In this document: piece after piece, positions 27,306-41,100 of the stretch
Layout of the letters: each line of letters opens with the position of its first letter
Position numbering within the stretch: position 1 is the stretch's first letter
From: Gymnogyps californianus
Taxonomy: Eukaryota; Chordata; Aves; Accipitriformes; Cathartidae
Length of the DNA: 64,000 nucleotides
Direction: 5' to 3'
Assembly: GCF_018139145.2 (NCBI RefSeq)
Contig: NC_059500.1
Span: 48,196,072 to 48,260,071 of the forward strand
Translations under genes and position numbers: made by a program
The notes under the pieces: model-generated
Seen by the model: only the letters and a program-made list of their open reading frames with translations
What the model was told of the DNA's origin: nothing
Database searches by the model: none

Positions 27306-30300
27306 TCGTGCTTTATATTATATATTATTGGTATTATGCACATAGAAAGGGGCATTAGCACTTGGTGTATTTTGGTAGCTGGAGCCTATTGTCTTTTACT
27401 ACAAGGCACATAGATACAGCCCAATACTCCTATTAAATACCCCTATTAATAGTTGTAATGTAAGAAAACACCCAGCAGCTACTGTGATTTAACTATGCTT
27501 TTTGTCCTGCTATAGCATTGGTAAAATTATTTCAGGTGCAACCATGTGTAAAGGTCCAATTATAACAGCTGAAGGTGTATGGGGGGTGAACTGTGAACTA
27601 CAGTGGAGAGAAGTACAACTGAAAGCAGACCCCATGGCTAATTCAAGGCTAGCTGAAAGATAGTTTTATACTGATCTTTTTCTAAGGTAAAAGAAAAAAT
27701 AACTTTCTTCTAGCTGCAAGGTACTATAAAGAATTATAATAGTCAAAAAAGTCTACAGTATTTTTTACAGCCTTTCTGTGCGGGTACAAAGCAGATGGTC
27801 AAAACAATTAAACGATTGCTAGTCTTGAAATACTGTGTAGAGCAAGAATATTTCCCTATTTCCCTCCCTGGTTTCACTGTTCAACGTTTGCAGATACGCA
27901 CATGCCTCTATGGTTCTTAAAACTTTAACCAGTGGTTCTGGATGTGAAGTGCTCACTCAGAGATATGTGATTTGTACAAAGGGGACAACTGGGCACATTT
28001 CTTGTAAATAACAGCAGAACTGAATGTGTCTCTCTATGTGTACTTGCTTGTAGCTCGTTAAGCTGGCATTGTCATTTACCAAGGGCTTTCCAAGGAGTGT
28101 AGGAATATTACAGCCCTTTGATACCACAGCTCCTGCCTTCCATCCCAGTATTTCTAGAGGCAAGGAGAGGCCTTTGTCCTTTCATATTCAAATATGAAAA
28201 GGAAATATTTAATCTCTATTAAAAGATATGCAGTGTGGCATACAAATGAACACATTTATATGCTCCTGAAATTTATAAGCAAACATGCAAAGGAAATATT
28301 TACTAAAATTTCTGGGGAACTTGCAGAAATAATTGCTCTGCCATAGGTCATTGCACCCTATCCTCCCATCAACAGATGCATCCCTCATTACGTGCAATGG
28401 GAATTGTAAGCACATAGTAAGGAGGGAATAGACCTCAACAGTACTATGTTTCCATTAATATGGCTGAGTTGTCTCGCTGGCTTGCTGCAAGAACTGGGTC
28501 TCTGACATTGGTTCATAGTTGCATTACAGTTACTGTCTTATCTATTATTTCGCCTATGTTAGAACTCAGCTGTGCTGAAGTTAAGTATATACACAACTTT
28601 TCTTGCTTCACATCTAAAGTTGATGACAGTCATGCTTGCATTAGAAGATTTTCAAGTGGTTTTCATTTGCAATCATTCAATGTCCAATGCAGTAGAAGAA
28701 ATCAGATTGCCAAATTATTTCTGTTTGCTTTACATTTTACAGCACAGTTTAAGTAAAAGAAATAAATTATGTAACTATATATACACAGAAAATGAACAAA
28801 AGGCAGATATGAATTACAGTGCTGTAATACCATTTCAGGATTCTGATGCATCCATAACCCACAAGAATCATGTTCAAACAGTTTATGCAGGCACCAGGAC
28901 ATTGACATTAAATTGCTGACTCACAGCTGAATGACTTCTGTTTTATTCAGAGCATGAAATGTACAGTCCACAATTTATTATGCTCAATTTAAGCTACAAC
29001 TCTCCTGCTGTTGCCTCTCCCTCAATTCTTTAACTTTTCCAAACAATTCAATTTGTAAAAAGTATGTTTACACCTCATCTATTACTAGATAAATTTGGGT
29101 AATGCCCAAATGCTTCTCAAGTATTTTCCTTTCCAGCAGCATACGTGCGCAAATTTGATGGGTGAAAAGGATACTTTTTCAGCTTCACAATTATGAAGCC
29201 CTCCTGAGTTCCAGAAACCAAATTATTTAACTGTGTAATAAACTTGGCAACAGGGAGTAGAGCATGGTTTATAGTGTGAGCATGACCAGAAATTGCCTTT
29301 ATTGAGTATGTTTTCTACTTAACATTGCCACTACTCTGACAGCCCTGTGTTGTTGCTGTCAGCTGAGAATGAACACTCCATTCTGAATTTCTCTGTTGGA
29401 GCCATACTCAACCCAGGGACAAACATGCCAAGAAGGACCCAACTGGAGGCTTACCAAGGCCATTCTTTAAACCAAGCCTGTTAGACAATGCCATTCTATT
29501 CAATTCTCTCATCCTTAATCTATTTTTGTGCTCTTCATGATAATTGAAGCCCACACTATTCAGATTTAAAATCTTAAAAGATCTCTGCATGATATGTGCG
29601 TGATCTGGTTTTTTACCTGTCTTTCCTGTGTGGTAACAGAAGCAGCAGCATGGAAGAAGCATATGAGGAAGTAAATTTTCTTCCACCTCTCCTTCTCTAT
29701 TGTGCTTCTATTGTTCTCTCCAGTGGTAGGAAATGCTAGGATTCTCACATTTCCTTCTAGTCAACAGTTCTTCCTTCAGGGCTCACTCCAGACTAGCAGT
29801 GCCATGCCATATATTCAGCATAGTGGCATTTGCTCAATAGAGAAGAAAATCATAACATTTAATAAAAGATGAAAAAACAAGATCATATTTTGTTTACAAA
29901 GTGACAGGCAGCTCCATTTTGTAGGTACTAAGTGAAAGTTCATGATTTTGGAAGGTGAAGAAGGGAAAGACTTGAAAGAATTTGGAAGAGAAAAGACATT
30001 TTTATCATAGAAATTGCAGTGTTCTGTACAGTGGAGTACAACTACTGATAATCATTCAGATTTCACATGAAAAGATGGAAATAATTAAAGAAAATGGCAG
30101 AAATAAACTGTTTTACAAAGTTTTCTTTTTAATTTACTATGTATTCAATGCTACTTGACTACTTAAAAATTTATTGAAAGTTCTTGGGGCCTGCTCAGCC
30201 ATCCAGAACAGCTGAGGAGCTGCTGGAAGGCAAGTCTTTCCCCTGAGTGTACACTCTACAAGATGAGGAAACACTGAACAGACGAAGTGTAGAAAAGAAA

Positions 30301-32209
30301 CTATTTTGATGATGGCAATTATTAATGATGTCTGTGACTCTGTCAGGCATTCAAATACCACTACGATGGGCAATAAGTGGTTTAGAATAGCAGAAGTGTG
30401 AGGGGAGCACATTGGGCTGCTCTTGGGATTTCTCAGGAAGGGTTCATAGGTTAGAAATTAAGAACAATCGGAACAGAAGAGAAAACAAAACTTGGGAGGC
30501 TTAGGAAAAGGGGACTTTCTTCAAAGATACAGCAATATTTTCCAAAGAGCTAGTCCAGATCATATTTCCCTTCTAAATTTTCATAATAACTGTCATCCCT
30601 ATATTTACTCCATCCCTACAGGAGCAAGAATTTCCCATTCTCTCTTCTCCTTCTTGCTCTCAATATTACAGCTGTCCTTTTCTCAGTTACCCAGGGGACA
30701 ATAAAACACAAAATAAGGGAAAGAAGGGGAGGAAAATCAAGAGCTTGGACAATGGGTACCAGATTCAAGCCATTTGTCTTACCCTATAACCTACAGTATA
30801 AGAGAAAGATATACGAAAGGAAAAACTGAGTTAACACATCCTGGATTTCTTCCTCCGCTGATGTTGTGAAACATTTCTAGCACCTTATACAGTACGCTTG
30901 GGTTGAACCTGGCTATTAAAATATGGGGTTAGGAAATTTAAAGTTGCTATGAAATTTAATGGTAAAATGAGTCCCATGAATAAAATGCACAGGCTATACC
31001 ATTGTGAATAAGCATAAAACTAAACACGTACTCTATTCATCTCGCCTCTTCTGTGATAGTAGGGGGTACATTACCAAAAAGTGCCTCACAGCATGAGCAA
31101 GCAATTACTTCTTATGCAGTAAATACCCTCACATTGCAAACATAACATAGCTCTCTAGCCAGAGATTACTGCTTTAGGCCTAGAGCTAACAAAGAAAAGA
31201 ATTTTTGTAAAAAAAAAGTTACATTAATTTGTAGTTGTTCCCTTTAATCATTTACTCCACAGTAACTCCTAGTTGCTAGCTTACTACAGACATCTTGGTT
31301 GCAATAAATCTTATAATTTCTTCTTGATTCCTAAATTGATATGGGTGTCAGTTCCATTATACAAAACACCTAGCTGAGTACAAATCCATTCTTTTCAGCC
31401 TTACGGCTCTAGTACTCTAGCCTCAGTTTAGGCTTCTAGGTCTCATAAACAAATTAGCATAGTAATCCAGATATATGCTAATTTGGGCTGAACTGCACTT
31501 TATAGGGCTCTTTAGAATAGCTTACTCCAAAATCAAATTCCCAAATAACAAAGATGCATGAGCTAGTAGAGTTCTTTGTACACACTGTCACATCTCTTAA
31601 TTCTTACCCTGCTTGAGATTTAAAGCCATATTGATACTATTTTGAGTCTATTTATAAGAAATTCAACATTGACTGCTTCACGGAAGGAATGTACCACAGA
31701 ATTACATTTTATTATAATTCACTTAGCTGTTACTTGATTCCCCAGTCTTCAAAAGGACACTTATTTATACTATTCTGTGGTAAATTGTCAAGGCAATCTT
31801 TGAGGCTGTTAACTTCTGAAAAAGTTATTCTAAGCCTTTTAGTTTCTTAGTTATAACGACAAAGAGCAGAGTAAAAAGTGTATGAAAATTCAGGTGTGGA
31901 AGACTATTGGTAACCAATTGCATATTAAACTTTGAAGAACATACAAAAATTATTTTTTTAAAACCTGGTTTATGAAGAAAATTGCATACACAGGATGAGT
32001 GTCCTTTCCACATTTGATATATTCTTACTCAGCAAAGAGCTGATCATTAGTCATGACCCTAATCAAAAAGAATTGCATTTTTCAAATTCTTGACAACACC
32101 AGCTTCCGTCTTCCAGCAGTCTCTCTTCTCTTCTCCTTCAGCTAAACTGAAGCACAGAGGATTCCTTGTTATTATGTTAGGCATAGATCATTCATAGGAG
32201 TAATATGGA
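27306..32209. other. AT-rich non-coding tract
   Basis: No gene or named repeat is recognised. The longest open frame is 115 codons (28572-28919, plus), overlapping a 98-codon frame in another phase; neither shows a domain, and both are A/T-rich in composition. Confidence 0.55.
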
Positions 32210-32330
32210 TGTATGCTTAAAGCACAGGGCTCAGAATCCTGACATCGGAGTTCTGTTCCCTCTTCCTGTCCATGCAACCTTTGGTAAATCACTTATTTCA
32301 CTTTGTCTCAGTATTCACCTTTATGTACAG
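32210..32330 (+). mobile_element. Degenerate MIR-like SINE
   Basis: The run TTAAAGCACAGGGCTCAGAA, then GGAGTTCTGTTCCC, then CAACCTTTGGTAAATCACTT, then TTTGTCTCAGT follows the order of the MIR-type amniote SINE. In that family the segments are an RNA polymerase III B-box-derived part, the CCTTGGGCAAGTCACTT core and a GCCTCAGTTTCC-like motif. Divergence is high and the A-box end is not clear. I know the family's layout, and the match here is by eye. Confidence 0.5.
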
Positions 32331-35300
32331 TCAACAGTAGTGCAGCACTCTCTCTGAACAGAGCACTGCAAAGCATCAAATCCTTTGTCAGTGAATACCA
32401 CAGAAATGTCAGTGAAAAAAACTCTCATGAAGCATTTGGCCAAACTTGCTACACCAGGAATATGCAGAGGTAGTTTTAAAAAAACAGAAAGACTGTATCT
32501 GATTGGACATTACAGTTATTTGAATTAAAACATATAAAAGGACTTCATACTGGAGTTAACATCTGAAACCTGATAAAACAAAAAAACCCAAAAAGCCCCA
32601 AATGCAGCTTATTTTGACTTATGGTTTGCATTTTTCAAATGAGAACACTCCGTTCGCATTTGAAAGAACTTACAGCCAACTTTCAGGAGCTTCAAATGGA
32701 AAGCCCAAATCCCTCATACAACCTGATTTAGTACAGACATGAATGGTATTAACAAATGTAGGGGGTTTTATTGATAGAACAAGGCCTCATAGAGAGCAGC
32801 TGACAGAGACAGATGGCTCTGCATGCATGATTATAAATGAATAGGACTGTAAAAACAAACTGGACTAGGTTTTTTGAGATGCATTTATTTATTTACTTTA
32901 TGATCATAGATTTGCAGCAATGTTGAGTCATTACTACCCACTGTTACTGATTAATTTCTGAGTTATTACAGTTTTCAGCAAAACACCTTAAAAAGGCAAA
33001 TAATTGTTTGCTAAGAGTGTGTTTCTGAATAAGCACAAAGTAATGGATGTTGCACGTGTGTATACACACAGTAGCATGGAGTGCTATAGGCAGAATGCTG
33101 TGCAGAACTTTATTACGGTTATTTTCAGAAGTTGCTTTTTTTACTGTTTCGCCATTGAGTCATTATCAGGAAATAAATATTTTAAAATGAAATTATATAA
33201 GCATGCAGAACCTTGCATAACAATTGACAGCATGCAGCTCTTGAAATAACACCACTTTCCCTAAATAACAGAAGTCTTTTAAGTAGAATTTTACATACTT
33301 AACAAACAGCAAATCCTGTTTTAAAATTTTAAAAGGTTTCTATTGCTTTCTGTATTTCAAACAATTCAGCAGGAACTGAGTTTGGTACCTGACAGAGTAA
33401 GTGCACATGTAACATAGATCTAGATAATATAAGTTACTGGAAAGAAAATCTTCAGATGCCTTTTAACTTATCTCTTCATTTTTAGTGCATAGTTTTGTAA
33501 CTATCAAAGTAACAAAATCATGCTCCTTCTGATTGTTTCTGGTAACAAGTATTTTGTAATTCACTGAAACAGTCCTTGGGTAAATGCAGAAAAGCATACA
33601 GCATTGCTGAAGGACTACAAGGATTCTGCCCAACATCTATGCTATAGATCACACCAGATTCAGTGCATTTTGCAGCTACTGTTGTTCCAATAACAAAGTC
33701 ACAGCAAGCAATTTAAACGTGGTTGGTTTATTGAGCATACATAGCTATTATAAAGCATTAATGACAAGTGAGCACAGAGAGAATTGTGAATCCATGGGAA
33801 TTCTGAAACCATGAAATCTTCAGAATGCCACTTTCTCTCACATTCCTTTAAGGTGGAGAAAACACATCACCAGTGTGCGAATACACATGCTTTGTGGGTT
33901 TCTGAAGTGCAGAATATCCCACAAACTCTAAATACAATTATGTAATTGCTATTTTCATGCAGCGCATCACATTACATAAGAAATGGTTCATTGAATTAAT
34001 CTCTTTCTTTAGTAATTTTCTAAAAATTACTCCAAAATTTATCTGCTTAATTAAAGCAATTTTGGCTTTTCAATATCCTTCTACTATTTAAAAACAGATA
34101 TTTTATCTGTCTTTAAACAACAAGTTCCCTAGAATAATGTTCAGACACTAATAGTCTCAGGATGGCAGTATTCACAGGCTTTCATTTTTTTAGTTTTGTA
34201 GAAGCCTGTTTAAAGTTTTTCAAAGAACAACATCTTTCACTAAGATAAAACTTCATTTTTTCTTCCTGTGTGACAGATAATGTCTGATATATTCCCAGTG
34301 AAATGAGCAAAACCAGCCCCTATGCACACCAGTGGAACTGGGGATTACATTTCATTATAAAATAAAATTTTAGTTAGTTAGTTAATTATTCAGTAAATAC
34401 AACATTACTGAGTATAAAATAAAAGGTGAAAGAATAAATGCATTGAGAAATTACACTCTTCGCAATAAACAAATACAGTTCCATATTTACATGCAGTACA
34501 AGCAAAGGCAAACTTCCTACTATCAGTAAAGCCTTTGGCCAACCATTTTACTCATACATAGCACAGAATTTACACTAATGTGTTTCTAAAATGTTTAACA
34601 AGTTTTCAGGACCACAAAGAGATACAACACAGAGACATTTATTTATTCTCTATAGTTACAGCAATCTAACTTTCTAGTCCAAACACAGTATTTCTTGCCT
34701 GCATCTAAAAATATATCTGTGTAATATCCAAAAATTACTATTCGTCCTTGTTATAATATGCTTAAATGGAAAAAAGTTATAATTTCACTGTGATGCTATA
34801 TTAGTATAGCATATACAATAGTCCAGGCCTAAAAGAAAGCCACAATGTTTGAGAGACATCAGTATAGTTCTTCAGATGCTGGTCTTAGAATGGGTAACAT
34901 TTATTGTCTTTGTTAGTAAACTTCATACAAGAAGTCACATTGTTCCAAAAAAAATTGCTGACTGCATATGAAATTTAAAAGTTATTTAGGACAGTAGAAA
35001 ACATCACTTTTTTTAGGTCTTAATAACTCCATCTGATGATAGAATGTTTTGTTTGAAAATCTTCCTCCAATATTTTACGGGGTTTGCACAGATCATTTAC
35101 AGAAACTTTGCTGTTTGACAGAAATTATCTGCCAAGAATAATCTTTTAATCTTTCTCCATTATTTTAAAAATATTCCACTTACTAAACATCTAGTCTCCA
35201 TTTCTAAGACAATTTTTCTGGAGTTTCTCAGGGTTAAAGTGAAAGAAATAGGAATGCAGATAAACAGTCAAAATCCCTACCTTTGTTGTATCAAACTAGT

Positions 35301-38144
35301 CACTTTGCTTCTCTCAGTATTGGACAAAACCTGACCCTGGTTTCTCTTGTACTAATTTTACATCGGTTTTTTGACATTTTACTTCACAGTTCATCCCACA
35401 GGAGCAAAATCACACTTGAGCCTTATGTCTGCACAGTGCTACTTACTTCAGAACATATTTTGAGTAGGAGATGCATATTATTTTTTGTTCATTATAAGGA
35501 TGAGCTCACTAACATAATGCAAATAAAAGATTTTTATTATTACTACATATTAGCTCCAGGACTTAAATACTCTTAAGTGTTCCATGATAGTGTTTAACAG
35601 AAAAGCCCTGTTAGAGGGAGGGAAAATATCTCAGGTTTTAGTTTCTATGAGATGTATTTCACTGACTTGTCCACTGTGGAAATGAGTTCATCAAACAGGA
35701 CCGAAAATGAAATCTTGACATGTAGATCAGGTAACTGGCAAAATTAACTGAATTTCATTTCTTCAAGCACAGGCACACAACCCCTTGGTGCTTTTTAAAA
35801 AGAAATTCTTTATGGGAATGACGTCACATTTTTCCTGTTACCTTTGGATTAAAATTGCTCTGTGATCCTAAACGAACTGCTGTCCCCTCTCTCTCTCCCC
35901 CTTTCCTTGCTTACTCCTTAATTTCTCCCTCTTGCAACACCTACATCTCTGCAAGCCAGCATCACTAACCATATTGCTTAAAGAAAGGAGAAAAAGAAAC
36001 ATCAAGAAAGGCAAAATACCTTACATTGGAGAATCAATGTGTGTTCATTTAAAAGAAACTGGCAAAAACAAGGGTTCAGTATGAATGTCATCAAATTCAG
36101 TACAAAGGGAGGGATGAAAATTACCTGTGTTCAGTGTCTTCTCCCACTTTAAAATGAAAACTGCCAGTGGAGTCATGAGAAGAGAAGGCTGTCTGAAGTC
36201 TAGTATGATTACCTCTGGTGCATGAGGACCATATTGCTTTCAGAAAGACATTCCCACACCGGACAGAAGGAATAGGTCTGAAACCAACTGTGTGTGTGGA
36301 CAGAAACTGCTGCTGGGAAGATAGGCACTGAGCATACCATACAGCACCACAACCTTGTGACCTAGGAGCTCAGTGACTCCTCTTAACCTATCCAGACTTT
36401 TAGATTCTGAAGTCATTACAGAAAAAAATTGAAGTGTTCCTTGGAGGAAGACTCCAGCATTCCTCTGTGCTAAATTAGTGCTAAGGAGTCCTATCCCCAT
36501 TTTCTGCACTGAAGAACATCAGAAGTTGAAAGTGTCTCCACTCTGAATACAGTGACACTTCAGTATTTGTAATGTTCATTCAGGTGGCAGGCAACAGAGG
36601 CTCAAATTCCTTGGAATTTCCCTGTTATAAAAGAAAAAAAACTGGGCTTTCCTCAGCTCCTTAAAAGAAGGCCATAGGCACTTGTCTTTAGGAATGGGAT
36701 ATACAAACTGTGTCTTGAATGGACAGGAGTTTCTCACAGCAGCCTGTCTTGGAGGCAAGATTGGAGACATACCCTTTTGTCATTGTATGTGGTTAGTAAC
36801 AGATACTCCAAACATGTTAATTTTAAGCCTTTAGCCTAGGAGGATGCCTGTCCCCTCGGTTGGTAAACTCACAACTTTGGATCCCAGATGGAACTTTCAT
36901 GTAGAGGGTAGGCAGTGCAGCTCTGTAATTTAAGATGCTGTTTAAGGTAAGAGAATCCCATGTCCTTTGTTGGATCTGGTTACAGTCTCTCTGTGCCCTT
37001 TCAGTATCTGCAGAATGGGTTGTCTCACACAGGCTGAGGTGAGAATGCTTTAAATAAATAGTGGCAAATACTTCAGATATAGTGCAATTTAAATGTTAAC
37101 ATTCAGGGTCCTATACAATACCCAGATAGTTAGAGATACACTTTATGAGAGAACTGAGTCAATGTGCAGTGCTGGAAAAGATGGTTGGATGCTTCACATC
37201 TCAGAAAGCACAGCTGAGGAAACCAGCAACATCTTCAGTATTTTTCAGTAAGAAAGCAAGAAAGTAATGATATGCATGGCAAAAGTCAAGAATCTGTCAA
37301 ATATTAATTTCTTTTCGTTATAACAGCAAAGTGAATATTGCTTCAGATCCTAAATAAATACCAAAACATAAAAGACAAATTAAAAAAAACCCATGAAATT
37401 GCACATGAGATAAGACTATCAAAAGAAAAGGATCACCCTGGGCACCATTCATTACAGAAATCTACTAGATTCTACTTCTGAAATAATTCTGAATGAGAAT
37501 TTAAATGCACATTTACTACTTCATTACACACAGGCTTTCACACTTGCCTGTTTTAAATTCTGAGTCCCATGACAGAAAGTGAGCAAGATGAATTATATAT
37601 AAATTCTGATTCTTCATCACAAAAATGCCATTTGAAATAGAATTTGGCCTATTCCTCTGAACTTTTGTTGTTATAAAAAAACCTTTACCTTTCCTTATTT
37701 TTCAGCTCTGGGGTTAGAACTGGAACTTGGTTCTGTCAGTTCTCATTCTGCTGTAACTTCCACCACCGCAGCCCCATGTAGACACCTTGAAATTGCAGAA
37801 ACAAAACCACTACAGACATGTGCTCTGCTCTGTACCATGTGCTGTAATGGGTGAGTAAAATGCTCTGCAAATCTAATTCAGTACATGCAGACCCAGCCAG
37901 TATGGCATTTTGGTTTGTAAAAATCACGTGACTTTTTAATGCTTGCTCTACTATGATTTCTATGCAGTAATAATACCTAACGTTGCATATGCAGGAGCAT
38001 AAGATCCATTACTGCACAATTAAATGACTGAAGGCTTTCATATTTCATGTTGCAATACAACATCAGTCCAACTTAAAGGCCACCAAAGGCATTTTACATT
38101 CCATAGGTTTTCGGTGTACTGAGTGTAATGTCTTCTCACCAAGT
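32331..38144. other. AT-rich non-coding tract with a CRE-like site
   Basis: This tract holds no recognisable gene. Features seen are a 14-bp palindrome at 33056-33069 built on GTGTGTATACACAC, a TAGT tetranucleotide run at 34371-34384, the CRE palindrome at 35819 (separate entry) and a pyrimidine-rich stretch at 35884-35905. The longest open frame is 97 codons (35283-35576, plus), without a domain. Confidence 0.55.
35819..35826. promoter_or_regulatory. Perfect CRE palindrome TGACGTCA
   Basis: The sequence reads AATGACGTCACATT, containing the full 8-bp consensus bound by CREB/ATF bZIP factors. A CT-rich stretch follows about 60 bp downstream, and there is no visible TATA box or CpG island. CpG-containing sites decay quickly when unconstrained, so the intact site is mildly notable, but one site alone does not show a promoter or enhancer. 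Confidence 0.3.
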
Positions 38145-38199
38145 CATGGAATCACAGAACCACACAGTGGCTGAGGCTCGTCAGCATCTCTGGAGATTG

Positions 38200-40035
38200 G
38201 CCTGTCCCACCTCTGCTCAAGCAGGGTCAGCGGCAGCAGGTTCCTCAGGGCCATGACCAGGCTGGTTTCAGTATCTCCAAGGAAGGAGACTCCACAGCCG
38301 CTCTGGGCAACCTTTGCCAGTCTTTGATCGCACTCACAATAGAAATGTTTTGGGTTTTTTTTCCTTATGTTTAAACGGAATTTCCAGTATTTCCAGTATT
38401 TTAATTTGTGCCCATTGCCTGCTGTCCTGCAGACAGGTCTGCATACCAAGAAGAGTCTGCCTCTGTCTTCTTTCCACACACTGCCATATGATATTAACAA
38501 ACACTGGCAAAGTCCCTTTGAGCCTTCTCTTCTTTAGGTTAAAAACTCTGCCTAATGCAGCCCAGGAGGCTGTTGGCATTCTTTGCCACAATGCCACATG
38601 ACTGGTTTATGGTCAACATGGTGTCCACCAGGATCCCCAGGGCATTTTCTGAAATACTGCTTTCTAGCCGGTCAGCCCCAGACTGTGCTGGTACATGGGC
38701 TTATTCCTCGCCGGGAGAATGGCTTGCCACTTCCCTTTTGTTGAACTTCTTGAAGTTCCTGTTGGCCGATCACTCCAGCCTGTCCAGGTGCCTGTGGATG
38801 GCAGTAAATCTAGCTGGTGTATCAACCCCTTGTCCCAATTGTGTATCACCTGCAAACTTGCTGAGAGTGCACTCTGGCCCACCATCTAGGTCATTCAGGA
38901 AGATATTAAGTACTGTTGGCCCCAGTATCCACCCCTGGGGTACTGCACTGCAGACTCCAGACTCTAGCTGGACTTTGTGGTGCTGATCACAACCCTTTTT
39001 GCTCGGTAGTTCAACCAGTTCTCAGTCTGCCTCACTGACCAATTATCTAGGATGTACTTCATCAGCTTGTAAACGAGACACAGTGTGCAAAGCCTTACTA
39101 AAGTTGACCTAACAACCTCCATTGTTCTACCCTCATCTGCTGAGTCAGTTCTTTCACTGTAGAAGGCCATCATATGGTCAGGCATGACTTCCCCCTTTGT
39201 AAATTCATGTCTACTCCCAGTCACCTTCTTATCCTTCATGTTTTAGGAAATGGGTTTCCAGGATTATTTGCTCCACCACCTTCTCAGGAACTGAGGTGAG
39301 GCTGACCTGCCTCTAGTTTTCCAGATCCTCCTTCTTGCACTTCTTCAAGACAGGAATGACATTTGCTATCTCAATTGCTATGACCACTCAAAGATAACTC
39401 AGAGTAGCTTCACAGTGATATGGGCCAGCTCCCTCAGCCCTTATGGGTGCACCCCATCAGGCCCAATGGACCTGGCTGTGCCCAGTTTGTTTAAATATTT
39501 CCTAACCTGATCTTCCTCCAGAGAGTGTAAATCTTGCTGTGGACTTTCACAGAGGCATCAGGGGCTGGGGGGTTCCAGGAAGCTGGTGTAAAATAAAGAC
39601 CAATGTGAAGAAGGCATTGAGTACCTTGCCCTTCTCAGGGGCACACCAGGGCCCCTGCCCTATTCACTACCAGGTCCAAATTTTTTAGTCTTTCTTTTGC
39701 AGCAGATGTACTTGTAGAAATCTTTCTTATTGTCCTTCATCTCCCTCACTAGATCCAACTCCATGTGGGATTTGGCTTTCCTTGCCCTTCTCAGGGGCCC
39801 ACCTGGGCCCCTGCCCTATTCACTGCCAGGTCCAAATTTTTTAGTCTTTCTTTTGCAGCTGATGTACTTGTAGAAATCTTTCTTACTGTCCTTCATCTCC
39901 CTCACTAGATCCAACTCCATGTGGGATTTGGCTTTCCTAGCCCCATCCCTGCATGCCCAGAGGGCATCTCTATATTCCTCCTGAGTCACCTGTCCCTGCT
40001 TCTTCCATTTTCTTTCCTTTTTATTGGGAACATAT
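38200..40035 (-). pseudogene. CR1 ORF2 remnant (reverse transcriptase region)
   Basis: Minus-strand translation in the 5' part (39816-40030) gives a block containing TQEEYRDALWACRDGARKAK followed by ELDLVREMKDSKKDFYKYI, which matches the CR1 ORF2 segment between endonuclease and reverse transcriptase. It then meets an in-frame TAG. Further 3', the reverse-transcriptase catalytic block reads SKFAGDT at about 38842-38862, where CR1 elements normally have FADD, so one catalytic aspartate is replaced by glycine (codon 38848-38850). An in-frame TGA follows at 38770-38772. The C-terminal part (38200-38500) is frameshifted. The element would normally encode target-primed reverse transcription; this copy is inactive. 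Confidence 0.88.
39625..39936. repeat. 156-bp tandem duplication inside CR1
   Basis: Units 39625-39780 and 39781-39936 are the same length and differ at five positions by eye (two near the start of the unit, then one each in CACTACCA/CACTGCCA, GCAGCAGAT/GCAGCTGAT and CTTATTGTC/CTTACTGTC). Each unit spans the ORF2 linker and ends in CTTTC. The length is 52 codons, so the CR1 reading frame is kept, and each unit carries the same in-frame TAG on the minus strand. Confidence 0.95.
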
Positions 40036-41100
40036 TTGTGCAAACAAACCACATCACTAGCATGTATCACAAAAGTCACACTCATACTTCATTTCTCTAA
40101 GGAAACACATTCAGGTTCACACCAAGTAAGTTTTATGCTGTTGTTTCTGCCATCCTTGTTGTGTCACTAGAAAAAGATTTTACTATTCTTCATACAATTC
40201 ATTAAAACTCACATGATGTAACACAGAGGATGTGAAAATAGGACGAGGTAAATATATAGTTGGGTTGCATAATAAAAGACCAAGAAAAAGAGGAAATTGT
40301 CTCTCAGTGGAGTTTCCTACTTTGGTTTGTGGTAACAATTCAGCTTATTTCAAGTTCTGGGAAAGGTTTAGAGGGCCTGGGTTTTGAAAGAAGCCCAACT
40401 CAGATTTTCAGAGCCTTGTCTATACCCTTATTCATAGAGATGGTGTTTATACAGCTTACTACTCTTTGAAGCTGATTGGTTGTAAACTGAAATAAGTTTG
40501 TGCATGGGTACAACTGGCTGAAGATGAAAATTGCACTCCCATTGTTCAATAATCATACACACTGAAACAAAGTATTGTAACACTCCCAGAATTTTTTATC
40601 AGCAAGCCACAACTCTTAATTTTGAAACTGGCTACCATTCTAATTAATTAATGCCAGTCTACTCACAGTTCTATTTATCATGCCCTATTCCATCATGTGA
40701 TGATTGCCTTTACCCATTAGAGTTGAACAAGCTAACAGTGCTGGGAAAACAGCCAACCTTTATCCCCATAGCATGCTATGATATTATTTAGCTTGTTTCA
40801 TTTGACTGCCATTTCCTTCATAGAATGGGCAACTAGATGATCCTGGTTTATGCACACTTTCCCAATAAATCAAATGCTATACAGTCCTCATAAACTTACT
40901 GCCCTACATACGAAAATGTAGGTATCAGAAGAAAGCAAACTGTCAGATTTGCCTGATTCCTGAGTGCACTACATCAAGCCCAGGAAGATTTCCAGAGGAA
41001 AGGCTGCATGCAGAATACTTTGTAAAGGTAATGCATCCTCAGGCTCTCTCTCCTAATATAGTCAATGAACATTGCCAGTCATTCACTCTGATAGTTGCAG
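40036..41100. other. AT-rich non-coding tract
   Basis: This is flanking sequence beyond the truncated 5' end of CR1 copy A. No gene, repeat family or RNA structure is recognised, and open frames stay below 70 codons. Confidence 0.55.

Larger units (their letters stand above)
38145..40035 (-). mobile_element. CR1 LINE, 1.9-kb 5'-truncated copy (copy A)
   Basis: This is the longest CR1 fragment in the window, in minus orientation. Its 3' end at 38145 retains the terminal octamer motif (plus-strand form CATGGAATCACAGAACCACA). It extends through the ORF2 reverse transcriptase and into the linker upstream of it, ending near 40035 where the recognisable protein match stops. The endonuclease part and ORF1 are absent. 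Two internal changes stand out: a 156-bp tandem duplication (39625-39936), and an absence of about 215 bp relative to the plus-strand copy at 50222, located at 38545/38546. Segment 38546-38989 is almost identical to 50341-50784 on the opposite strand, whereas the parts on either side are clearly diverged. Confidence 0.95.
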
